Positions 7,105 to 11,729 of a stretch of DNA of 11,729 nucleotides are shown piece by piece. The position numbers and the translations under genes were made by a program. Source of the DNA: JBCCRH01 sp039208045 (lineage in GTDB: Bacteria > Bacteroidota > Bacteroidia > Chitinophagales > Saprospiraceae). Position 1 is the first letter of the stretch; the number at the start of each line of letters is the position of its first letter. The notes under the pieces were generated by a model. It saw only the letters and a list, made by a program, of their open reading frames with translations, made no database searches and was not told the DNA's origin. The stretch covers positions 1-11,729 of the forward strand of contig JBCCRH010000170.1 in the NCBI GenBank assembly GCA_039208045.1. Reading direction: 5' to 3'.

Positions 7105-8094
7105 CTAATTTACCATCTTCGTTTTCACCCATTTCAAAATTTCCTGCGTCTTCCTTGTAGCAATATCCGCAGGAAGCTCCACCCGCTGATCCGATTGCAT
7201 ATCAATAGCAATAGGAGGGTCTTGGGCATCTTCCGCAGAGCGCAACACCAAGAAGCGGTTGTCCCGAACATTGGAGGGTAGATTATCGCTAATCATCATG
7301 GGGGTATCCAAAAGTGGGTTAGACGCTAAGGTCTTTTCTTTCCCATCGTACACCGGAAGTAACAACTGATTTTTACCATCTGCCGTAGGCAGTTTGAAAA
7401 GCGCATGATAGCTATCGTCAGCAGCCTGATGCTCGGCAAAAGCTTTGATGGCTTTGGGCTTATCTTTTTCGGTCATATCAAAGGCAAAAGCACCATAGTC
7501 CCGAGTCATACCGATAAGGCAGTTTTCCCAACTAGTGAATGTTCTGATACTGCCCGATTGGGCATCATCGCCTAGCCGTTCCTTCAAAAAAGTAGGCTCT
7601 AGTGCATCGCTCATGGCCTTGGTAGTAGGGTCAAAAGTATAGAATGCCATCGTGCCCCGTACGAGCAGCATTGGGCTTTCGCCAATGGTAACCGCATTCA
7701 AGTAATAAGGAAAATCAGGACTTTCATTGATGGGGAGCTCCTTTCGGAAAATGCGAGAACAATCCTTGGTATCGTACAGCTCAAGAATGCGGTGTCCTTC
7801 GCCATAATTTTCATCCAAGGTCGTAGAGTCTGCTTTGATGCAGGCCAGCAAATCTAATTCACTCCAATACACTTGATTATTAGCCAAAATAGAACCTGTC
7901 AGCTGGCAGTTGTGTGTCTTGGGCACTTCTGAAGATTGGTCATAATTGCTAGTAATCTCATTCGTAACTTCTGCTGTCGTGCTGGTATCAGTTGTGGTAG
8001 TAGTGGTTGTCGTAGTGCTAGTACCTTCACCGCCACAAGCAGTAAGAGTAAGGATAGATACGATCAGTAATAGTACCTGAAATTTAATTTTCAT
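7105..8094 (-). CDS. Lipoprotein of unknown function with threonine-rich linker
   Basis: A 329-residue protein with a type II signal peptide: hydrophobic core, then LTAC with the lipidated cysteine at residue 20, followed by GGEG. A spacer with nine consecutive threonines (27-35) and more T/S/E up to about residue 45 would act as a flexible tether. The mature domain (about 60-329) has several hydrophobic strand segments (ILELYDTKDCSRIF, SPMLLVRGTMAFYTFD, FLVLRSAEDAQDPPIAIDM) that suggest a beta-rich, perhaps propeller-like, structure. I do not recognise a named family. There are three further cysteines besides the lipobox cysteine in the N-terminal half of the mature chain and one near the middle. 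The gene is divergent from blaI. The nearest BlaI-type operator is about 77 bp upstream of its start, so it may share that control. Confidence 0.75.
   Translation of the reverse strand: MKIKFQVLLLIVSILTLTACGGEGTSTTTTTTTTTDTSTTAEVTNEITSNYDQSSEVPKTHNCQLTGSILANNQVYWSELDLLACIKADSTTLDENYGEGHRILELYDTKDCSRIFRKELPINESPDFPYYLNAVTIGESPMLLVRGTMAFYTFDPTTKAMSDALEPTFLKERLGDDAQSGSIRTFTSWENCLIGMTRDYGAFAFDMTEKDKPKAIKAFAEHQAADDSYHALFKLPTADGKNQLLLPVYDGKEKTLASNPLLDTPMMISDNLPSNVRDNRFLVLRSAEDAQDPPIAIDMQSDQRVELPADIATRKTQEILKWVKTKMVN
7990..8016 (-). repeat. Nine-threonine codon tract in the lipoprotein linker
   Basis: Nine ACN codons in a row encode the tether after the lipidation site. The third bases vary, so this is selected amino-acid composition rather than a pure microsatellite, although length variation between strains is possible. 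Confidence 0.6.
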
Positions 8095-8167
8095 GCTCGC
8101 TTAATGTTTTTTATACATTCTCCACCTAAAGGTAGGTATTTTTCCAAAGTGATGTAGCTGAGTAATA

Positions 8168-8189
8168 AAATACGAAGATTATCGTATTT
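8168..8189. promoter_or_regulatory. BlaI-type operator 1 (AAATACGA-N6-TCGTATTT)
   Basis: Perfect inverted repeat with 8-bp arms. The core TACGA-N6-TCGTA is at 8171-8186. The 16-bp geometry equals that of the staphylococcal mec operator core TACTA-N6-TAGTA, which is bound by MecI/BlaI dimers. It is the copy nearest to the divergent lipoprotein gene. Confidence 0.82.
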
Positions 8190-8192
8190 AAA

Positions 8193-8224
8193 TTTGATTT
8201 TACGAATTCTTTCGTATATACTTG
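8193..8224 (+). promoter_or_regulatory. Candidate blaI promoter
   Basis: TTTG (8193-8196) and TATACTTG (8217-8224) are 20 bp apart. They match the Bacteroidota -33 and -7 (TAnnTTTG) elements with one mismatch. Operator 2 fills the spacer and the expected start point falls at or just before operator 3, an arrangement well suited to repression. An alternative -7 box, TAAATTTG at 8189-8196, matches the consensus fully but has no clear -33 element. Confidence 0.58.
8201..8216. promoter_or_regulatory. BlaI-type operator 2 (TACGA-N6-TCGTA)
   Basis: Perfect 5-bp arms with the same 6-base spacer as copies 1 and 3, centred 30 bp from copy 1. It lies between the candidate -33 and -7 elements of the blaI promoter. 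Confidence 0.8.
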
Positions 8225-8227
8225 TAG

Positions 8228-8243
8228 TACGAATTGTATCGTA
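8228..8243. promoter_or_regulatory. BlaI-type operator 3 (TACGA-N6-TCGTA)
   Basis: Third perfect copy, centred 27 bp from copy 2, at or next to the predicted transcription start. A further lone half-site TACGA follows at 8248-8252 inside the leader hairpin, without its partner arm. Confidence 0.8.
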
Positions 8244-8292
8244 CCTCTACGAAGAAAGAATTTGCTTATGCAAATCCTTTCATGTAGAGGTA
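8242..8292 (+). ncRNA. Long leader hairpin upstream of blaI
   Basis: Arms 8242-8265 and 8270-8292 pair over about 21 positions around a TTAT loop. There is a 9-bp perfect outer stem (TACCTCTAC / GTAGAGGTA), a one-base bulge and two internal mismatches. No T-tract follows, so it is not a simple terminator. In an mRNA from the proposed promoter it would form near the 5' end and could affect stability or translation. It could equally act as DNA. Confidence 0.55.
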
Positions 8293-8360
8293 TGCTGTAC
8301 CAAAATTAGGTTGCATTACAGCAAACCGATTTTGCGTCACGCATAGTTTGATTTTGCTAC

Positions 8361-8373
8361 CCGCCGGAGGCGG
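8361..8373. repeat. GC-rich hairpin CCGCC-GGA-GGCGG
   Basis: A perfect 5-bp GC stem with a 3-base loop stands out in an AT-rich leader. The sequence resembles short GC-rich palindromes that occur dispersed in many Bacteroidota intergenic regions. A T-run (8381-8385) begins 8 bases later, too far away for a standard terminator. Confidence 0.45.
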
Positions 8374-8422
8374 CCAACAGTTTTTCGCGTTATTTTTTGC
8401 ATCGTTTTTAAATCGTTTATCA

Positions 8423-8809
8423 ATGGGTAATTTAATTCCGAAACCAACCGAAGCAGAGCTAGAGATTCTGCAAGTATTGTGGGAAAATGGGCCTTCTACG
8501 GTGCGTTTTGTCAATGATCGATTGAGTGAAAAGCGAGAGGTCGGCTACACTACGACCTTGAAGCTGATGCAAATCATGGTGGATAAGGGCTTGGCGAAGC
8601 GGGATACTGCTAGTCGGACACACATCTATCAAGCGGCGATTAATGAATCTGATACGCAGGAGCGCCTGCTCAAATCGTTTGTACAGCGCACTTTTAGAGG
8701 TTCTGCAATGAAGCTAGTGGTACAAGCTTTGGGTAGCCACGATACCTCTAAGGCAGAGCTAGATGAAATTAAAGCGCTCATTCAAAAAATAGAAGACGAA
8801 CAAGAATAA
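8423..8809 (+). CDS. blaI: BlaI/MecI/CopY-family transcriptional repressor
   Basis: A 128-residue cytoplasmic repressor of the Penicillinase_R family (PF03965). An N-terminal winged helix (about 8-72) contains PTEAELEILQVLWENGPSTVRFVNDRL, then VGYTTTLKLMQIMVDKGLAKRD as the recognition helix region, and THIYQAA as the wing end. Residues about 76-126 form the C-terminal dimerisation helices. The start is set at ATG 8423. An in-frame TTG at 8348 would add 25 residues with no family match and would translate the GC hairpin. The predicted targets are the three TACGA-N6-TCGTA palindromes upstream. In staphylococcal BlaI the repressor is inactivated by cleavage at Asn-Phe in the dimer domain. The aligned place here (FRGSAMKL, about 91-98) has Ser-Ala. 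The gene ends 10 bp before the M56 protease gene, so the two are co-transcribed. Confidence 0.93.
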   Translation: MGNLIPKPTEAELEILQVLWENGPSTVRFVNDRLSEKREVGYTTTLKLMQIMVDKGLAKRDTASRTHIYQAAINESDTQERLLKSFVQRTFRGSAMKLVVQALGSHDTSKAELDEIKALIQKIEDEQE

Positions 8810-8819
8810 AACCCAAGTC

Positions 8820-10973
8820 ATGCATATCATTCAAAATATCATTTCAGAAGAGGTCATCAATGCGCTTGGGTGGACGGTACTGTACTCCTTCGGGCAAGCT
8901 TTGCTTCTTGCGCTAGCGATGGCCATTTTATTATCTGCTTTACAGCAAAAAACGGCGCGCCTGCGTTATGCGGTGGCTATGTCTAGTCTGTTGGGAGTAT
9001 TGCTTTGGTCGGTTTACACCTTTTGGTATTTCCTACAGCTTCAAAGCGTTCCTGTGGATCAGGGAGTCGTGATTATTGTTGAAAGAACGGCGGCTACGCA
9101 AGCAGGTGAACAGGCCGCAGGAGGCATCGGCTTGCGTCAGTTTTTGGCTTACTTTGCAGCACACTTACCGTTAATTGTCAGCGTATGGCTAATGGGCGTT
9201 GCTTTTTTTATGCTGCGCCTTATTGGAGGTTGGTTCTATCTTCAGCATTTGCGTAAGCGATATATAGCCCCGATTGATGCCCTTTGGCAGGAAAAACTTA
9301 GCCATTTAGCTGAAAAGCTGCATCTACAAAAAACGGTAGAGCTAGCAGAGTCTGCACTGGTGCAAGCACCTATGGTTATTGGCTTTTTGAAACCCATTAT
9401 TCTGATGCCTGTTGGCACCATTAATGGCCTTTCCGTAGCGGAGGTAGAGTCCATTCTAGCGCACGAGCTAGCCCACATTAAACGAAACGATTATCTATTA
9501 AATATTTTACAAACGATTATTGAAGTACTCTTTTATTTTAATCCTGCGGTATGGTGGATTTCTGCCAATATCCGTTTGGAACGCGAAAACTGTTGTGATG
9601 ATATAGCAGTCCAGCTATGTGGTAATTCGTTGATCTACGCTAAAGCGTTGATGCACGTACAAGAGGCTAAGCTGACGAATCCTCGTCTGGCCATGTCGCT
9701 TTCTGGAAGAAAGGATCAGCTATTGTATCGAATTCGGCGCATTCTAAAACAACCACAAACTAAATCCAACATTATGGAAAAGTTTACTGCCACATGCCTA
9801 CTGTTGTTTGGTATTTTACTTTTATCAATGAGTGCAGGTTCAGCTCATGAAAATGAATCAACTGAAGAAACGACGCCATCCACTGAACAAGTGGTAATAC
9901 TGGAAAATGCAGAAATTAACGAACAAGCAGACAATGAAGCATTTGTAACCATTAATGAAGAGCCAGTTGAGGCACCAATACACATATCTACTATCATCTT
10001 GGACTCTCTGCCGAAAGGGAATACCCACATCAAAATGACTCGTGATGATGGGGAGCCTATTGAACTGAATATTAAAGATGGCAAACTGACTTTCCTGAAA
10101 ATAGACGGAGAAGTCATTCCAGAAGAAGACTATGAAAAATACAAGCAAGTAGTGAAGGAAACCTTGGCGAGTATACCACCGCCACCGCCTGCGCCTCCAG
10201 CTCCACCCGCACCTATAGCACCACACTTTCAAGGCGAACTACCAGCTCCACCCGCGCCCCCCGCTCCACCTACACCCATAGTGCCGAGTGCCCCCGCTAT
10301 GCCTCCTGCACCGCCTGCGCCACCCGCCCCAGCCAACCCGCAGAAGGGTGATGGAAGCATTTCGGTAAGGACCATTAAAGAGGTGGATGGAAAAGTAGTC
10401 GTAAGGGTAGAAAATGAAGTTGATCAGAAAGCTTACACCATTGCAGTAGGTGACGAAGTAAGTGTCATTAGTGGTGATGGGCATGCTCTTAAAGGCAATG
10501 TGCTAATCAATGGCCTGAATGATTATAATCAGGCAGTACTATTGGCAGAAGAAGCGGTAGAAGAGCTGAATATGATTAGCGATAATGACTTGAATCGCAT
10601 TACTGCTATGGCTGATGAAGGGATACTGCAGTTAACTACCGAAGCAGAAGGGTTAGTAGCATCTAGCAGCATAATAGTAGACCGAATGGATGAGCTTGTG
10701 CTCAATTCGGACATACTGGCAAGTCGTTTAGAAAAAGTCCGTGGGGTGAAAAATAAGCTGCAAGCAGATTTTGAAGAGATTTTATTGGAGGCCAATCTGA
10801 TAGAAGGCGATGAATACTACGAGCTCGTACTTACACACAAAAAGGCCCTTTTAAATGGAAAGCGCCTCGATTCATCCGTTGCAGAGCAGCTGAGAACGGC
10901 TTATGAGGCACAGGCTGGCACAAGTCTAAAAGGATCAACGATTAGAATTGACAAAGAAATAGAGGCAAAATAA
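8820..10973 (+). CDS. M56 (BlaR1/MecR1-type) membrane zinc metallopeptidase with non-penicillin-binding sensor region
   Basis: A 717-residue inner-membrane signal transducer. Membrane helices lie at about 17-39, 49-73, 113-137 and 321-341. Between the third and fourth lies the cytoplasmic peptidase domain, with HELAH at 215-219 and a downstream RERENCCDD-type segment (E254/E256, 260-261) that would supply the third zinc ligand. LLYRIRRIL (301-309), just before the last helix, corresponds to the region where BlaR1 is autocleaved. The periplasmic part has no SxxK/SxN/KTG penicillin-binding domain. It has an acidic segment (342-450), a proline/alanine stalk (453-506), a beta segment (513-555) and a helical C-terminal domain (about 570-700) ending in a motif (ANLIEGDEYYELVLTHKKALLNGKRL) that I recall from other Bacteroidota M56 proteins. 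The likely role is signal-dependent proteolysis of BlaI. The signal is unknown and no beta-lactamase is nearby. Confidence 0.9.
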   Translation: MHIIQNIISEEVINALGWTVLYSFGQALLLALAMAILLSALQQKTARLRYAVAMSSLLGVLLWSVYTFWYFLQLQSVPVDQGVVIIVERTAATQAGEQAAGGIGLRQFLAYFAAHLPLIVSVWLMGVAFFMLRLIGGWFYLQHLRKRYIAPIDALWQEKLSHLAEKLHLQKTVELAESALVQAPMVIGFLKPIILMPVGTINGLSVAEVESILAHELAHIKRNDYLLNILQTIIEVLFYFNPAVWWISANIRLERENCCDDIAVQLCGNSLIYAKALMHVQEAKLTNPRLAMSLSGRKDQLLYRIRRILKQPQTKSNIMEKFTATCLLLFGILLLSMSAGSAHENESTEETTPSTEQVVILENAEINEQADNEAFVTINEEPVEAPIHISTIILDSLPKGNTHIKMTRDDGEPIELNIKDGKLTFLKIDGEVIPEEDYEKYKQVVKETLASIPPPPPAPPAPPAPIAPHFQGELPAPPAPPAPPTPIVPSAPAMPPAPPAPPAPANPQKGDGSISVRTIKEVDGKVVVRVENEVDQKAYTIAVGDEVSVISGDGHALKGNVLINGLNDYNQAVLLAEEAVEELNMISDNDLNRITAMADEGILQLTTEAEGLVASSSIIVDRMDELVLNSDILASRLEKVRGVKNKLQADFEEILLEANLIEGDEYYELVLTHKKALLNGKRLDSSVAEQLRTAYEAQAGTSLKGSTIRIDKEIEAK
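10176..10337 (+). repeat. Proline/alanine-rich codon repeat in the M56 protein
   Basis: Imperfect tandem CCN-CCN-GCN codons encode residues 453-506, mostly PPAPPAP units broken by IAPHFQGELP and IVPSAPAM. This would be a stiff extended stalk holding the C-terminal domain away from the membrane. It also creates long spurious open frames on the opposite strand. Confidence 0.75.
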
Positions 10974-11001
10974 TCACCCATTAAATAAAAATTAACGACT
11001 T

Positions 11002-11729
11002 ATGAAAAAGATAATTCTATGCAGTTGGAGCATACTCGCTCTATTACTAGTCAGCACTTCCGTATTTGCCCAGCAAGAACAAAAGAAGGAAAAGGAAGTC
11101 ATTGTTGAAGAAGAACGCAAGACCATAAAAGTAGAAGTAAAGACCATTAAATCGGGCGATGGAGAGGTCATTATCATCAAGGATGGCGACGTCATTAGCT
11201 CCAAAACATTAGAGGAAGAAGTGGATGTAAATGACATCCACACCATTGAGGTTACCGTGGATGTAGATGATGATGGGGAAGAAAAAAAGAAGGTGATTGT
11301 GACGACGAAAGGGGAGGCCACGACGATACATAAGTTTGATGATAACGATGATGTGTTTGAATATGATGTGATTGAGAATATTGATATTCAGAAAGAAATT
11401 GATGAAAATGGAGTGAGAAAAACCTACACTAAGCTAAAGTTAAAAGGTAGCAATGGCGATGTATTCGAATGGGAAGGCGAAGGGGATATTCCAGCCGACA
11501 TCAGAGCGAAGCTGAAAGAGAAAAATATCATACTGGAAGAGGATATTGATGTATTGAACCTAGAGCATAACATGCACTTAAATATTCCTTCTATGACGGA
11601 GACGGAGATTATCATCATTACACGCACAGATGACGAAGAAGAGCTGACCGAAGAAGAACTTACCGAAGGAGAGACTGACATAGAGATAATTGAAGAGGAG
11701 GCATTTCCTGCTTTTGACCCTAATGCCAG
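11002..11729 (+). CDS. Secreted, highly acidic protein of unknown function, partial (3' end beyond right edge)
   Basis: From ATG 11002 the frame stays open for 242 codons to the edge. Residues 1-23 are a signal peptide (MKK, hydrophobic core, SVFAQ). The rest is very rich in Glu, Asp, Lys, Ile and Val, with alternating strand patterns. Two related segments appear, about 41-69 (TIKVEVKTIKSGDGEVIIIK...) and about 81-111 (TIEVTVDVDDDGEEKKKVIV...). The last visible part (211-234) is nearly all acidic and ends with AFPAFDPNA. I recognise no family. The gene lies 28 bp after the M56 gene and is presumably part of the blaI operon, so it is the best candidate for the output or accessory factor of that system. 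In related bacteria such exported proteins often end in a type IX secretion sorting domain, but that part is outside the window, so this remains a guess. Confidence 0.8.
   Translation, partial: MKKIILCSWSILALLLVSTSVFAQQEQKKEKEVIVEEERKTIKVEVKTIKSGDGEVIIIKDGDVISSKTLEEEVDVNDIHTIEVTVDVDDDGEEKKKVIVTTKGEATTIHKFDDNDDVFEYDVIENIDIQKEIDENGVRKTYTKLKLKGSNGDVFEWEGEGDIPADIRAKLKEKNIILEEDIDVLNLEHNMHLNIPSMTETEIIIITRTDDEEELTEEELTEGETDIEIIEEEAFPAFDPNA

Larger units (their letters stand above)
8095..8422. other. Divergent control region between lipoprotein gene and blaI
   Basis: The 328-bp intergenic region holds three BlaI-type palindromes (8168-8243), a candidate promoter among them, and a series of inverted repeats (8242-8292, 8293-8323, 8333-8343, 8361-8373) in what would be the blaI leader. 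On the lipoprotein side, 8124-8133 (ACCTAAAGGT) is a short perfect palindrome. A possible 13-codon leader frame begins at ATG 8268, in the loop of the largest hairpin, and stops at 8309, but I cannot support it as a gene. Confidence 0.7.

Noticed and set aside
7069..7281. Plus-strand frame of 70 codons near the lipoprotein gene end
   Set aside because: It overlaps the 3' part of the lipoprotein gene in antisense and has no recognisable feature.
8168..8243. Reading the three TACGA palindromes as a small CRISPR-like array
   Set aside because: The repeats are only 16 bp, self-palindromic, with spacers of 11-14 bp, and sit at a promoter. They are operators.
8268..8309. 13-codon leader peptide frame in the blaI leader
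   Set aside because: Its start lies in the hairpin loop and it has no ribosome-binding signal. The length is expected by chance.
8348..8422. Extended start of blaI at TTG 8348
   Set aside because: The extra 25 residues have no family match and would translate a GC hairpin. ATG 8423 gives the standard BlaI length and N-terminus.
9842..10484. Several minus-strand open frames opposite the M56 gene
   Set aside because: They are shadows of the proline/alanine-rich and acidic coding sequence. Their Trp/Arg/Ser-rich composition and lack of any domain fit that explanation.
10992..11681. Serine-rich minus-strand frames opposite the acidic protein
   Set aside because: Antisense of GAA/GAT/GAG codons gives Ser/Phe-rich frames. 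The plus-strand frame has a proper signal peptide and operon position.

Overview
The window looks like chromosomal DNA from a Bacteroidota bacterium, most likely of the Saprospirales type. The evidence is Bacteroidota-style promoter elements (TTG/TTTG, about 20 bp, then TAnnTTTG), starts without Shine-Dalgarno sequences, and gene families typical of that phylum: an HTH_34 regulator with DUF4173, a LytS-type sensor kinase, and a BlaI/M56 pair with a non-penicillin-binding sensor. No rRNA, tRNA, CRISPR, insertion sequence or phage gene was seen. The genus assignment is inference.

Region 1 (1-3154, minus strand). A three-gene module reads leftward: a conserved membrane protein (start corrected to 2058), a small winged-helix repressor (1093-1392), and a DUF4173 membrane protein that runs off the left edge. 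A near-identical 19-bp palindrome lies in front of the first and the third gene. It is probably the repressor's own operator. Upstream on the same strand is a secreted, beta-rich, putatively outer-membrane protein (2155-3060), preceded by a hairpin with a T-tract that is a convincing minus-strand terminator but has no recognisable gene upstream of it.

Region 2 (3155-6486, plus strand). After a 324-bp stretch with no convincing gene come a 336-aa helix-turn-helix protein, an orphan LytS-type histidine kinase, and a stand-alone NAD(P)HX epimerase of a variant subgroup.

Region 3 (6483-8094, minus strand). A signal-peptide-bearing YbjN/CesT-fold-like protein shares its stop codon bases with the epimerase gene. 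Next is a lipoprotein with a threonine-rich linker.

Region 4 (8095-11729, plus strand). This is the most interesting part. Three perfect TACGA-N6-TCGTA palindromes, with the geometry of BlaI/MecI operators, surround a candidate promoter. A structured leader of about 190 nt follows, then blaI, then an M56 (BlaR1-like) metallopeptidase whose periplasmic part is a proline-rich stalk plus a novel C-terminal domain instead of a penicillin-binding domain, then a secreted, very acidic protein that runs off the right edge. No beta-lactamase is visible. The likely picture is an autoregulated BlaI-M56 envelope-signalling system: the signal is sensed outside the inner membrane, the cytoplasmic zinc protease removes BlaI, and the operon, perhaps with the divergent lipoprotein gene, is induced.
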